Assembly (NCBI GenBank): GCA_003116975.1
Contig: BGKB01000011.1
Location: forward strand, 310,001 to 374,000
From: Aurantiochytrium sp. KH105
Taxonomy: Eukaryota > Sar > Bigyra > Thraustochytrida > Thraustochytriidae
Length of the DNA stretch: 64,000 nucleotides
Direction: 5' to 3'
Shown: piece by piece, positions 19,417 to 30,687 of the stretch
How positions within the stretch are numbered: position 1 is the stretch's first letter
How the letters are laid out: each line of letters starts with the position of its first letter
Notes under the pieces: model-generated
The model's input: only the letters and a program-made list of their open reading frames with translations
What the model was told of the DNA's origin: nothing
The model's database searches: none
Position numbers and translations under genes: made by a program

Positions 19417-22400
19417 TCACGAGGACGTCGCGTCCTCTACAGAAGCGACGAGCTCTCGTGCAAATTTCTCGTTGGGGTTGGCGTCCAATGCTTTGCGCAA
19501 GGAGACGAGAGCCGCCTTACGGGCCTTTGCATCCGATGCCTGGAAAAGCTGCAGCCAACCGCGCACAAGGTGTACGCGTGACTCTCCTGGGAAAATCTTG
19601 GCAGCTTTGTTCATGCCTCCAAGGCTACGGCCGACGCCAAATCTGCTTGCAAGAAATTCGGCTTGTGCCAAACGGAGGAAACACTCCACTTTGGTTGGAC
19701 CATCGGACTCCTTGGACTCGTCACTCGCAGCTTCAAAATCGGAGACCGCTTTCACGAAGCAATCAGCAGCAACATCGTCAACATCCGCACAACTCACCAG
19801 CAGAGCCAATTCGACCCAAAAGAGAGGCGCATTCGGCAGCTTCCCGAGAGCTTCTAGATAAGCTGGCGGGGAACGCTGCGCTCTTGCTGCGAGCAACTCA
19901 GCGACAACGCCCAGGTCCGAATCGGGGCCGTCCGCAAGCTCACGTTTGACAATATCTGCCGCTTCCACTGCAGCTGTAGAATCACCGGCCATGCTCGCCA
20001 CCTCGACAAAACGTAACAGGTCCAACTTGCTGCGTTGCGTCGAAGTGGCGAGCATTTTGGCCACTGGCAGTGCGGCGCTCGCCTGTTCTTTCGAGTGTAC
20101 GCAGCCCACCAAAACTTGTGCCGCACGTCGGCTGTAGGGCGCTGCATAGTACGCCGCGGCAGCGGAGGAATACGCGCGGGTCGGCTGACCCGCAAGACGG
20201 CTTGCGGCTGCTTCAAGAACGAACGAGAGGTCTTTTCTTGACCCAGGCTGCACAGCACGTGCGGCCTGCATGCAGCGAACGAGAGGCCGACGGTCAAGAC
20301 GAGGACTTTTGCTCGCTCCGATCTGCACGGCGGGCTGTGCGCCAAGTTCGAGACGACCTCGTGTTACCCAGCCCACGGGTTCCCATGGCGCAGAATAAAT
20401 AGCCTCCGAGGTGGATTTGCACGCCGCAAAGAGCTTTGCTCGAAGCTTTGCAGATTCCACCACGCTTGGATCTATTTTCGTTGGTTCCAGCGCCTCCAAG
20501 GCTGCCATTGCATAGCGATCACCCTCAGAGCAGGCTTGTGGTAAATGTGGAATTGGCTCCTCCGTTGGGTTCGCGCGAAAAGCGAGAATAGGGTCGTCTT
20601 GACAAAGATCCTTGGGCAGCGCAGTCACCTTTGCACGTCCACCTTCCTTTGCTTGTCCCGCGAGCATGGCTCGCGCAAGCTCATTTTCAGATGCAAGCGT
20701 GACTTCACGCACGTCAGATGGGAAGGCGTTGAGGGATATGACGCCGAGGGAGACGAGATGGTGGTAGGCCATTCGCGAAGGCGCGAGACGCAGATGATGC
20801 GCGATGCGATCGGTCGGCGCATTTCGCGCCTGAAGTGCGAGTCCCATGCAATAGTGGCCGAGTTTGTGTGTTGGGGACCGTCTAAGGACCCTCCGGGCAA
20901 CGTCTTCGACATCAGCCCATCCTTGACGGCCCAGCTGCGTCCAGGCAAGACGGGTAGTAAAGTCAAAATAGCCAATGAGCGCCTCTGTGTCAGAGGTCGT
21001 CTCTGAGCCCGGACTTACGCTATCTCGAGCGCATCGCATGGTGGCCAAAACCTTTTTCACAGAATCGCCCTGTGCAAGAGCGATGCGGGCCCGAGCTGCC
21101 CAGGATACGGCCTTCTCGCGACGACGTCCAGCCTGCGCTTCAGTAAACGCACGCAACGCCGCTTCAGGCCTTTTTGAACGCTCAAAGAGAAGTCCTAGAT
21201 TGCACCAGGCCGCTGTGGCCTCTGCGGGGTCGAGCTGAGCTGCGCGCACTAGACAGTGCTGAGTCAAAAGGCTTGCTTCCTTTGATGTTGCCTGGGTATC
21301 GTGCGTGGTCAATGCAGCACGAAGGCCATGCACGGTGCCAAGAAGCGTCCAGGCTTGCGTGTCGGTGGGGACAAGGGCTACACAGACCTCTGCGCAGCGT
21401 TGACCTGCTCTACAGGGCTGTTGTGCATCTACACGTGACTCGTCATCTGCGTTAAGCGTTGCCTGTTGCACAGCCCGGACGGCGCATTCCCCCATGGCAC
21501 GCCAGGTCGCTGCACGCCATGGCTCCGCAGCGAGCACCTTGGCGTGATTTCGCATGGCGGAAACGTGAGCCTCGCCTGTGTTGACAGGCAGGGCACTCGC
21601 ACGAAGGTCGTAAAGACGCGCACGTAGTTGATGGACCGCCATTGTGCATGAGGTGGACTTGTTTTCTCCGATATCCAAGAGCCCACGCTCGATCTCTTCT
21701 GCAGCAGCCTCACCGCGATCGTCAGATATGAGTGATTCCGCGCGCGCAAGCCGCGCGCGCGCAAGCGTCCAACTCGTGGCCTGGCTTTCGTACATTTGGT
21801 TTGCTTTTTCGAGAGCCTCAATGGCTTGGTCGTGCACACCATTCTCCAAGTGCAGTCGCCCAAGACGAAGATAGACGTATGCCTGCCGATCAGCAGGCAC
21901 GAACGCAGCAGACATGCGCGACACGGCCTCGCTAAGGGCCATTAGCGCGCCCTCGCGTTTTCCTGTGCGAGCGTATGCATCCCCGAGTCCCTGCCAGGCA
22001 TCATAGCGCGACTCATCGCCCGCGATGGCCTTTTGAAAGCTTCGCGCGGCATCTTCAGCTTTCCCGCCGCCTAGTTCGAGACGTCCAAGCCGAACCCACG
22101 CGTCCGTGTACGCAGCGCGGAATTGTAGCGTGTCGCTGCCTTTATGTGCAAGATCGTCAACAAATGCAATGACGCGTTTGTAGAGGTCCATCACGGCCGG
22201 CACTTGCTTTTGAGCCCAAAGCGCTGCAGCAACGAGATGAACAAGCTCCGATTGTGCGGGTTCGAGAGCGAGGCTCTTTTCAAAGCACTTGAGCGCACGG
22301 TCATTGTCTCCCTTTTCATCATAAATTTTCCCCAGCAGAAAGAAAGTTCGCGCCCACGTTGGATCAAGTTGCGCCGCCTTGAGCAAAAACTTGGCGGCTT

Positions 22401-24504
22401 GAGTGGCATTGCCGGCACGCCAAAGTGACTCTCCTTGCAAACAAAGGTACCACGGCAAAACTGGAGTCAAGGAAGGCAACTTGCCTGCGAGGTCGAGACG
22501 TGCCAAAAGTGGCTCGGCTGCCTCTGAGAAAGGGGTTGCTCCGGGGGGCGCACAAGCAATTTTAAGCGCCACAGATGCCTCACCTTGTGCATTCTTTGCG
22601 AGCGCAGCGGCAGCTTGCAGCGCAGCAGCGGCGCGTTTCTCCGTCGGCAAGGTGAGGGCACTGCCCGTAAGTGGTGCAAGATCTGGGACCGTCTGCTCTG
22701 TAAAGAACTGAAAGGCAGCTGTTGCGAGCTTTGTGGCGGGGCTCTCGTCTTGGTCGTTAAGTTGACTTTGACACGCTCGGGCAAGTCGGGTGCCCTCAAG
22801 CGGGATTGCATAACTCGCAGCTTCAAGCTGCAAGGCCGCGAGGCGCGACCGGAGTCGCTCAGCGCGCTCTGCAAAACACAGGCGCTGAGCGTTGTCAGTG
22901 TGCTGCATCTCATCGAGAGACCTTGTGCCTTCTTGCGCGGCCCGCGCGGCCGCACGAGCGTCATAAAGACGGCCTTTGGATCCTTGAACATAGGTGCGAA
23001 GAAGCAGGCTGGCGCGCACTTCCCAGAGCTGAGGGCTCTCACGGAAGAGGACCGCGAGCAAGGTTGACTTTTGCTTTTCGAGATCGCTCTTTCGTGACTG
23101 TGGCGTTCCCTTTGCGGGTTCTGCAGCAGCCGCAGCCACGGAGCTAAAGGAGATGACCTTTGTTTGCTGTTTAGCAGTGCGCGTCCCTTGACTCGCCACA
23201 CTCTGCTTTTGGTCAAACGTTTCGCGCGCTCGTCGTAGTTGAACAAGAGCACGGTCACAGCAGGCGCGTGCATCCGCAAGCCTGCTCGAAGAAAGAAAGA
23301 GTTTTGCAGCGAGGGCCCATGCGCGCCATTTTTGGCCGTAAGCATCTTCTTCTTCGGAGGTTGCGGCGCGCACAAGGTGCTCGAGGAGAGGGGCGTCTGC
23401 TCTGGGATTGAAAAGATGTTCGCCATCTTTGCTGTCCTTGGCGTGGCCTTCGAGTGAGAGAGCCATGAGCAAGGAGGTGGCCAGAGCACAGCTCATCGCA
23501 TCGGACGTGACCTCGAGGACACGAGTGCAAAACCTTTCAAGGTCGGATGTTTTGCTGCTAAAGGCTATTTTCACTGCTGCGACCTCCGCGACGGTCTGAG
23601 GTTTGAAGAAAGTTTCCCGCATGGCGCCATGGGGAGCATGCTGGACGTGTTCTAGGTATTTTAGCGAGAGCGACTCGAGCTCGTCAAGGGGAAGATCCTC
23701 GAGAAAGCACTCGTGGTGGATACGCAGCAGTACGTCGAGCGCGGCAATCATGGCTTCTGCGTCGATTTGCCAGGTAATGGCGCGCAGGAAGATTTCACGG
23801 GAAGCCGCGTATTTTTTGGCGCGCCCATAGGCGTGTGCGGCCTCGAGACCGAACTGTATACTCTTGTCGTCGCTGCCTTTGGCGCTTGCAAGGTCCATTT
23901 GTCGATGCCGAACCTCTGCGAACTTGGCAAGCTCTCCAGTTGCTTCGTAGACCTCAGCGAGTCGCGCTGGTCCAGCCATGAGGGAGTCATCTCTGTGTTT
24001 CGATCATTAGTTCTCTCGATTTGGTTTTCTTTGCTCTTAATATTCTTTTTGAACGTACAGCTGACACGCCTTTACAAGAAGGCTCTCTGCCTGATCAAAA
24101 TCTTTGAGTCCGAGCGCAGCACGGCCAGCCAAGACATGGAGGCGAGCGCTATCTGTTTTTTCGGGTCCAAGAGCGATGGCCTCTTTCGCTGCCTGTAATT
24201 ATTCAGGCTATTGTTAGACTTCCTGATTGCTTTACATCTCTATGTGTTCTGCTCAGTCCTCGAGAAACACGCAACGCCTCGTCCGGATCTCACTGTGACT
24301 CGCGTTCACGAATGGCCTTTCGTTGCTCTCGCTTTGGAGGCGTGCGTGGCCGTCCAAGCTGCGATGGTTTTTCGTCTCTCAACCTCTTCCCGCCCTCTTT
24401 GCCTCGCAATTTCCTCTCTGGCGCACGGCCTCACCTACCTTGAGGCTAGCGCCAAAGCTCTTCTCCGCGAGCGCATCCTGGCTGGCCTGCACGAGGCGCT
24501 TCAT
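19417..24504 (-). CDS. SKI3: SKI3/TTC37-like TPR protein of the Ski complex (three exons)
   Basis: The model here joins exons 24439-24504, 24059-24192 and 19417-23992 for 1591 residues. Exon 1 encodes MKRLVQASQDALAEKSFGAS and then LK; exon 2 gives KEAIALGPEK...KDFDQAESLL; exon 3 begins in mid-TPR (DDSLMAGPARLAEVYEATGE). Both junctions keep frame and TPR register. The protein is almost entirely tetratricopeptide repeats, with clear units around WARTFFLLGKIYDEKGDNDR and YDAWQGLGDAYARTGKREG. Its length and single-scaffold TPR design match Ski3 (human TTC37/SKIC3), which holds Ski2 helicase and Ski8 and feeds mRNA into the cytoplasmic exosome for 3'-5' decay. Another giant TPR protein cannot be fully excluded. 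The gene is divergent from MED4. Confidence 0.8.
23993..24058 (-). other. SKI3 intron 2
   Basis: A 66-bp intron read on the minus strand: donor CAGCT|GTACGTTC, acceptor AAACACAG|AGATGAC, phase 2. It contains in-frame stops, and joining restores KACQLDDSLMAGPARL, a natural TPR connection. Confidence 0.75.
24193..24438 (-). other. SKI3 intron 1
   Basis: A 246-bp intron read on the minus strand: donor CTCAAG|GTAGGTGAG, acceptor ATAATTACAG|GCAGCG, phase 0, with a branch-point-like GTCTAAC about 20 bases upstream of the acceptor. Confidence 0.78.
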
Positions 24505-24934
24505 GTTCGCGTCCGTCTCCGTCTGTGTCTCTGGATCGATCGCGATCCTCCTTTGCCTTGCTTCGCCGACTCGCCTTTGCGTGGCCTCTCTCTCTCCCCC
24601 CTTCTCTCCCTTGGGTTTGGCGAGCCCATTCCCGACTTGCGCGCGCGGCGATTCCCACTTGCGCGGCGCGCATACTGCACTTGCGGCCGCAGCGCCGGCG
24701 GAGAGAGCGGCAACGAGCGAGCGGGCGCGGCAGAGCGCCTTGCGAGCGAGCAGCGCCGCGCCGCGCAGAGCCACGCCGCGCCGCGACCGCAAGCACGAGG
24801 GCGCGCCGGCAGCGCCCCGCCCGCCCGCCCGCCCGCCCGCCCATCGGTCCGCGTGCCGGGAGCGCGGGCCCGGAGAGGAGGGTCTTACTTAGGAGAAGAT
24901 AGATTAGATTTGGATTGCTTGGAGCTTCGCGACC
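24505..24934. promoter_or_regulatory. Bidirectional SKI3/MED4 promoter region
   Basis: 430 bp between divergent start codons. Rich in GCGAGC, GCCGCGCC and a CCCGCCCG array (about 24820-24842), like a GC-rich housekeeping bidirectional promoter. No TATA box is obvious. Confidence 0.5.
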
Positions 24935-26002
24935 ATGGCGACGACAACAACGGCGGCGGCGACGACGACAGCGGCGAACGGGAGCGACGGCATGGGCGGC
25001 GGCGGGGCTGCGCAAAGGGAGAGAGCTTTGCAGCAGCAGGAGGCCACGCAGCAGGTCGAGAAGGACCGGCAGGCGAGAGAAGAAGTGCCCGTCCGCACGT
25101 TGCTCGAGTCGACGCTGGCGCGCTTCAAGGGCAAGCTCCGGGAGGTGCTGTCGGTGGCGGCAGAGGCGACGAGTGGCAAGAAACACGCGCCGGGCCAGCG
25201 CGCGATCGAAGCTTCGTTTGAAGCGCTTGTTCGGGACAACGTGGAATTTCGTGCAGCAGTGCAAGTGCTGCACGCGCACCAAGCCTTTCAAAAGGAGATT
25301 ATTGCCAAGGAAAACGAGATTAAAGCACGCGAGGAGGACATCTTGAAGCTGTCGGACACGCTGCGAAGCGTCCAGAATGACGTTGAGCGAGAGATCTTTC
25401 TCTCGGCTAAACCACTTTTGGGTCGATCCACCGGCAAGCGCGCCCTGCACGCGGTGGATAGTGCTGCCGTGCTCAAGTACGCACATCGACTGAGCTATTC
25501 GACCTCTGCGCCGCCGGGGTGGCATTTTTCACAAGGCGCAGCGATTCCTGTGCCTTTTAAGCCAGCTGCGCCACAAGAAGAGCAGATTCGCAACACGTTT
25601 CTCTTTGCAGACTTGGATGCTGTTCTACAAAATCGCATTCGGCAGGCCTCCGGGGAGGAGGCCGCCGAGGGCAACGAAGACAACGAAGACGAGGAAGAGG
25701 CCGCTCGCAAGCGCAAGAATGGCGAAGGCGGCGACGGCTCGCCGTCAGCAGCGAAACGAGCAAGGGTTGACGGTCCTGGCGGCAAGGCTGCTCGCGATCC
25801 AGGCGCGGAGGTCGGCAATGATGAGGAAGATGACGATGACGACGACGATGATGATGATGACGACGACGACGATGATAACGATGGATCCGGGAGAGATGAT
25901 GACGACGACGATGGCGATGACGACGACGATGGCGACGATGACGACGACGATGACGATGACGACGATGACGACGGCGGCGAGGGCGATCTCTTTGACTTGT
26001 AG
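24935..26002 (+). CDS. MED4: Mediator complex subunit 4
   Basis: 355 residues. After an Ala/Thr/Gly-rich start it shows the MED4 core: a helical coiled-coil region (VPVRTLLESTLARFKGKLRE to KEIIAKENEIKAREEDILKL), then the conserved block AAVLKYAHRLSYSTSAPPGW and a short following segment. MED4 is a scaffold of the middle module of Mediator, bridging transcription factors and RNA polymerase II. The tail from ~residue 255 is Glu/Lys/Arg-rich, carries a basic KRAR nuclear-localisation-like patch, and ends in a run of some 80 residues dominated by Asp. The Asp run is encoded by a GAT/GAC microsatellite-like tract. The start ACCATGG at 24935 is a good initiation context. No intron. Confidence 0.85.
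   Translation: MATTTTAAATTTAANGSDGMGGGGAAQRERALQQQEATQQVEKDRQAREEVPVRTLLESTLARFKGKLREVLSVAAEATSGKKHAPGQRAIEASFEALVRDNVEFRAAVQVLHAHQAFQKEIIAKENEIKAREEDILKLSDTLRSVQNDVEREIFLSAKPLLGRSTGKRALHAVDSAAVLKYAHRLSYSTSAPPGWHFSQGAAIPVPFKPAAPQEEQIRNTFLFADLDAVLQNRIRQASGEEAAEGNEDNEDEEEAARKRKNGEGGDGSPSAAKRARVDGPGGKAARDPGAEVGNDEEDDDDDDDDDDDDDDDDNDGSGRDDDDDDGDDDDDGDDDDDDDDDDDDDGGEGDLFDL
25826..25985 (+). repeat. GAT/GAC trinucleotide tract in the MED4 gene
   Basis: An almost pure run of GAT and GAC codons with occasional GGC, GGT and AAC encodes the poly-Asp tail. Mixed synonymous codons suggest selection for Asp or an old tract rather than very recent slippage. Confidence 0.85.
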
Positions 26003-26171
26003 ACTATTGAAAAATTACATTGTTACTCTTCGCAGTGCAAGCACATTGTCAGATTCTTTTTTCGCGGAGTAGAGTTCTTCCAGAGAGCTGCATGCAGATC
26101 TTTGCGAACAGACGCACTTGATCACTTAGATTATTATTATTATATTTTTACAAGCAGAGGATTCAATCTCT
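26003..26171. other. Convergent 3' spacer after MED4
   Basis: 169 bp between converging stop codons, with a short TTATTATTATTATA run near 26131. Probably the two 3' UTRs. Confidence 0.4.
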
Positions 26172-27254
26172 CTACTGTCTTCTTTGGTCATCAGAAACGG
26201 TGTTGCCAATGTCAAGCGCAACATCGGCTGCTCTTGCGGCAATGCACTCGCAGTAAGGGGACTGACAGCATGCGGATTTGCACTGGTCACTCTTGCACGA
26301 AGATGTCTCGGAGAGAACGTTGCTCTTGCAGTTGTTGCAACCTTCGGTCTGCCCAATATTCCAGCACTGCGCCTTCGAGGTGAGCTCGGCGTTCTGACAG
26401 CCAAGCTGCGAGCCACACCACGAGCACTTATAAAAGTCGTTGCCCGAGTTGACGCATCCCTTGGGCGTGTTTTTGATTGGATTGTTGCAGGGACTCTGGT
26501 AGCAGCCTGCACTACTGAAACCGCGCGCCGCGTTCATTGCCTTGGTGTACCAAACGCATCGTCCACCTGTATGCTGGATTGTGCACTGTCCGTTGTTGAT
26601 TCGAAAGCACGGATCCGGGACACACTTTTCGCTTTGACCTTGTTTGCTTGTCAACGAGCCGGCGAACATATTGGCGATCCACATGCAGCCATCGGTGGTC
26701 TTGCAGTCTGTGCGATCGAGCTGGAGGCAGGTTTCACCGTTTTGATTGATCATCATGGCCGTCATCGGATTCTCGATGCATTTGCTGAATTGAAGTGAGT
26801 CTTCGCGCTCGATCCATTCGTCGTAGATGGCGCGGCACACGGTACCTTCCTCGAGGTATTTGGCGTCCTTCTTTTTGATCTTGATTTTCTTGGTCCTGCT
26901 TTTGCGGCGGCGGCGGCGGCGGCGGCCAAGTGCTCGTCGTTTCGCCTCGCTCTTGGTGGGCTCAGTGTGCGTTTGTTCCTCTACTATGATTTCTTTGTCT
27001 TCTTTGGATTCTTTGGCTTCTTTGAACTCTCCGTCATTGTGCTGCGAGGGCTGCTTATTGGTGTTTAGGTCAAACTGGAAAAGGGAGGTGGCAAGTTCGC
27101 GAGCCTCATCATCGGAGAGCCTCTTTTCTTTGACAAGAGCATGGACTTGATCGATAACGTCGTCAATAACGCGGTGACCGCGGAGGTCTTTGCCCTGCGC
27201 AAATGCAAGTGCACAAATGAGGCCGACCGTGGCGCAAAGTCTAAAGTAGCGCAT
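26172..27254 (-). CDS. Secreted cysteine-rich proprotein with a polybasic linker
   Basis: 360 residues starting MRYFRLCATVGLICALAFAQ, a clear signal peptide with an Ala-X-Ala-like cleavage region. A charged, cysteine-free segment follows (~20-105). Next comes a strongly basic block of seven consecutive Arg and then Lys-rich sequence (~108-128), and then a domain of ~225 residues with 24 cysteines, an even number suggesting disulfides. Local patterns such as CMW, CVW, CSWCGSQLGC and CNNCKS recall small disulfide modules, but I recognise no named family. The layout (signal, propeptide, polybasic site, Cys-rich mature part) fits furin-type processing of a secreted or surface protein. The similar CMWDA and CMWSS motifs of the metalloprotease at 50439 suggest a related disulfide module. 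No intron is evident. Confidence 0.78.
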   Translation of the reverse strand: MRYFRLCATVGLICALAFAQGKDLRGHRVIDDVIDQVHALVKEKRLSDDEARELATSLFQFDLNTNKQPSQHNDGEFKEAKESKEDKEIIVEEQTHTEPTKSEAKRRALGRRRRRRRKSRTKKIKIKKKDAKYLEEGTVCRAIYDEWIEREDSLQFSKCIENPMTAMMINQNGETCLQLDRTDCKTTDGCMWIANMFAGSLTSKQGQSEKCVPDPCFRINNGQCTIQHTGGRCVWYTKAMNAARGFSSAGCYQSPCNNPIKNTPKGCVNSGNDFYKCSWCGSQLGCQNAELTSKAQCWNIGQTEGCNNCKSNVLSETSSCKSDQCKSACCQSPYCECIAARAADVALDIGNTVSDDQRRQ

Positions 27255-30200
27255 TTTTCTCGCTCACGCTCGAACGCTTGCAGGCTATGATAATGAACTC
27301 TTGCGATGTTCAAAGTGTTTGGCGTTTGCTTTGCTGCGAAAACCGAATTCATCTTGCCTGGTCTCGTTCGTTCGCTCCTTTTTTCGAGCGGGGACGTGAA
27401 AAGTGAGCCACGCCGGCCAGGCCGGCCTGGCCGGCCATCCGGGTCCGCGCCTTGAAAACGGGTCCGCGCGCTCAGAATTGGTTCCAACGCGTCTCTGGTC
27501 TGCCGTGACCCTCTTCATCTCCCTAAAGGCACTCACCGAGAAATGGCGCGGAGTTTGGAGATTTGGTACTTGACGGTCGGCGCGGAGACCGCATGGAGAT
27601 ATAAATTTTCTTCGCTACCGCCGCGGTGTGCCCAATTTTTTTTGCTTACGATCACATCGTAACAAACAAAGACAATCGCCCGGACGATTAGTAGTACAAA
27701 GAAAGAAGAGAGCCTATCGTCCAGGTTCGCTTTGCGTCCGCCGCGCGCGGCCGCTCGTTCCGCGCCGTGATGAGCATGAATCCCTGCTGCGGGACAATAG
27801 CAAGCAAGCCGATATGTACCTCCTAGCAGGGAGCTAGCTAGCTGCTTCTTCGTCCCAAAGACGAGCCTTCCATCCCTGCTTCCTCCTCCTTTCTTACTGC
27901 TGGTTGGCTCAGCTCCGTAACGGCTATGTATCCAATAATATCCTCTAAACCTCTACTAAGCCATGATATCCTCTGTTCCCCAATTTGAGACCTTAAAGGG
28001 GGACTTCGCCGTCACTTCACTTGCGCCTGATGACCGTGAATATTGCTGGCTGGCTCGCTGGCCGACTGGCGAGCCTGCCTGCCTCGCTGGTCGGCTTGCT
28101 TGCTTGTTAATTGGCCCTCTCTCTCGTCTCCTGTCTTTCCTTGGACGCCACGATGCGATGCGATGCGATGCGATGCGACGCAGGCCGGCGCGGATCCCGC
28201 GATCTGCCTCTTTATTCTTTCTACTTGGCTAGTATTACTACTTGGTGAAACGAGCTCCATCCCACGACTTGGCTTGCAAGCACTGACTAGAACTAACGTG
28301 TAGCGAACGCGCTCTGCTCCGCCGCAGCCAGCCAGTCGATTCGCCGCGATCATCTCTTGCTCGACGCGGGATTTCATTGCAATCGCCAACCAACGCTATG
28401 CGCTCCAAGCCGTGCATGCTCTACTCTGATTTGCTCCGCTCTGCAATTTGGGTTGCCCGCGGGAGAGGAGCCGAATCGAGATCGCGCCGAGCTCTCACTC
28501 GAGCGAGACCACCTTTAGCCGCAGACGGCAGCGGAGTCCACGTTCGTCCCCGTTCCACGCGGGCCGCTCCCCTCCCTCCGCGTCCGTTCACGCGTTCATT
28601 CGTTCGACCCGCGGCGGCGCCAGCGACAAGAAGCCTGCGGCACGAGTCGCAGCTGCAGCGCGCGAGGACGCCTCGCCTCGCGACCGTTGTGCAGCATGTA
28701 GACGCGAGGACTCGAGGCGCGACCTGTGAGTACCGTGCACGCGCTGCGCCGCACCGTATAGGCCTTCACTGCGTTGCATCGTGGCGTAAGTTATAAGATA
28801 CATCGACAGTGAGAACGTCCGCCTGCTCCTGGTGTGACCACTGCGGCGCGTGCACGCGTTCATTTCCACCCTTCCTCCCTCCGCGCGGCGGATCTCGCTC
28901 GCGCAGACCGGACCTCTCTCTGGTCGCTCGGCTCTTCCTTGGCGCGACGAGTTCGAGCGCGCCAAGATCGATCTGCTGCCTCTGCGGCCTGCGAAGCCGT
29001 GTCAGACGTGTCGGCCGGGCCCGGATGCACGGGGGCCGAGGCAGGGCAGCAAGTTAATGTAGGTAGGCCTAAGGCCCATCGCAGACCAGGCAGGCATCCT
29101 TTCACTGTAGAATACAACTTGGTTGATGATGAGCGCGCGCCGCGTTCTTCACTAACAGTAAACGCGCGACAGCGACTGCAGCGCGTTCGGTCCTCGGCCG
29201 GTTCTCGTCCGGCTCCCGCGGCGCCGGCGGCGAGAACGAGCGCCGATCATGGCTGCTCATGCAGTATACACGTCTCTCCGTCCCTCTCTCGCCGCCCTCG
29301 TCCCCGCCGCGCTCCTCCCCCGCGGGCTCGCAGTCGCTCGCTCGACCTGTATCTTTCGTTGCTTCCTCGGGTCTCCCTTGCCACCGCCGGGACGCGCGAC
29401 GCCTGTCCAGACGGCCGCCCCTGCTCTGCACTAATAACACATACGAACTGCGAGAACCGGGAGGGGGTCCTCGCTCGCTCCGAGTCGCTTGCGAGCGCGC
29501 GCCGCGGTGGGCGAAGGCGGCTAGGCCGGGCGAGCGCGCGCCAGAAGCAGTGGCGGCAGCTGCGCGAGAAGGGCGGAGCGAGGACGTGGCGGCCGCGCAT
29601 ACCTTCTGCGCTGCGATCGCGGGGGCGCGGGCACGGGCCTGCCTGCTGCAGCGCCGGGATTTGGCGCCGGCTCCGGCCGGCCTGCGCGCCCGCTGAGCTG
29701 TGATTGTGGACAGTTGTCCACGTTGCGCGAGAACCAGCCTCACCTCCAGTGGCACGTGCCGAGTCCTGCGTAGAAAGAGAGAGAAGCAGTGATTGTAGTA
29801 GTAGCAGGCTAGTTTGCTGCACGCGCTGCAGCTGCAGCTGCACGCGCTCGACAGAGACTGCGAGCGATGGATGCCCTCGCTCGACATCACGATCCTGCTG
29901 CGGCTGCTGCTCCTCCTCGCAGCGCAGCTGCACGCGGCGCGGGGGCCGGTCGGCCCGGCGCGGCCGCAGGCAGCTGCGCAGAGCCGAGCAGAGCAGAGCG
30001 GAGCAGAGCAGAGCAGAGCAGGCAGGGATGAATCGACTCTGCTCCCCGCCTTGGAGGGCTCGACGTTGCTTGCTACTACCGTTTTTGACGAGTGGCCAGT
30101 GAGGGCCACACTCTGAGACACTCACCCCCTCACACAGACAGACAGACACAAGACAGACACAAGACAGACGCAAGACAGACACAAGACAGACAGACTGACA

Positions 30201-30435
30201 GGCGCTGTCTTCTCTTCTCTCTTGTGCCTCCCCGGAAGGCGCGGGAGAAGCGCAATTTCGTGGGTCTAGTCACGGCTCTGCGAAAAGCGAAGGGAAACCG
30301 GGGAAACGCCCTCGCTTCTGCCTCTGGGCGGCGGCGCGAGCGGCGCGGCGGGGAAAGCAAACCAGCAACTCAAGCACATCCAAAAGAACAAGAAGCAAAC
30401 GCACGAGCAACCTTAGCAAGCTTAACCAAGACAAA
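27255..30435. other. Long intergenic region with microsatellites
   Basis: About 3.2 kb in which I see no real gene. It contains a pair of GGCCGGCC-type stretches near 27414-27434, a (GATGC)n tract at about 28151-28178, purine/pyrimidine-biased GC-rich DNA (28450-29700), a (GCAGA)n tract at about 29985-30020 and an ACAGAC/ACAAG array at about 30138-30200. Overlapping frames of 289 and 339 codons on opposite strands are low-complexity Arg/Ala/Ser/Pro sequence without domain character. The right end should include the promoter and leader of the gene at 30436. Confidence 0.55.
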
Positions 30436-30687
30436 ATGGAGGCTGTCCAGATGGAGAACAACAGCGTCGAGGCCGGCGCCCCGGACCTCAGCGTTGACAT
30501 GGGCAATGCTGCCCCCGTCGAGGCCAACCAGGAGGTCTCCCCCACCGCCAAGGCCCCCGAGGCCGTCGGCGCCGAGACCACCGAGTCTGCCGAGGCCGTC
30601 CAGGCCGAGCAGGAGGGCGAGGTCGAGAAGACCGAGGAGAACACCGTGCTCCCGCCCGCCGAGGAGGAGGAGGTCGAGGAGAACTAA
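30436..30687 (+). CDS. Small acidic protein, probably highly expressed
   Basis: 83 residues, starting MEAVQMENNSVEAGAPDLSV and ending EEEEVEEN. Dominated by Glu, Ala, Val, Pro and Thr, without aromatic residues or cysteine, so probably disordered. The start context ACAAAATGG is strong. Codon use is nearly restricted to GCC, GTC, GAG, CCC and ACC, far more biased than the shadow frames nearby, which is the main argument that it is a real, well-expressed gene. I recognise no family. A leader of about 100 bases rich in CAAG/AAGCAA precedes it. Confidence 0.65.
   Translation: MEAVQMENNSVEAGAPDLSVDMGNAAPVEANQEVSPTAKAPEAVGAETTESAEAVQAEQEGEVEKTEENTVLPPAEEEEVEEN

Noticed and set aside
24446-25525. 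359-codon minus-strand frame opposite MED4 and the promoter
   Set aside because: It overlaps the MED4 coding frame and the SKI3 first exon in another frame and is Arg/Ala-rich low complexity.
28834-30121. Overlapping 289- and 339-codon frames on opposite strands
   Set aside because: Both are biased Arg/Ala/Ser/Pro sequence in a microsatellite-rich spacer with no recognisable domain.
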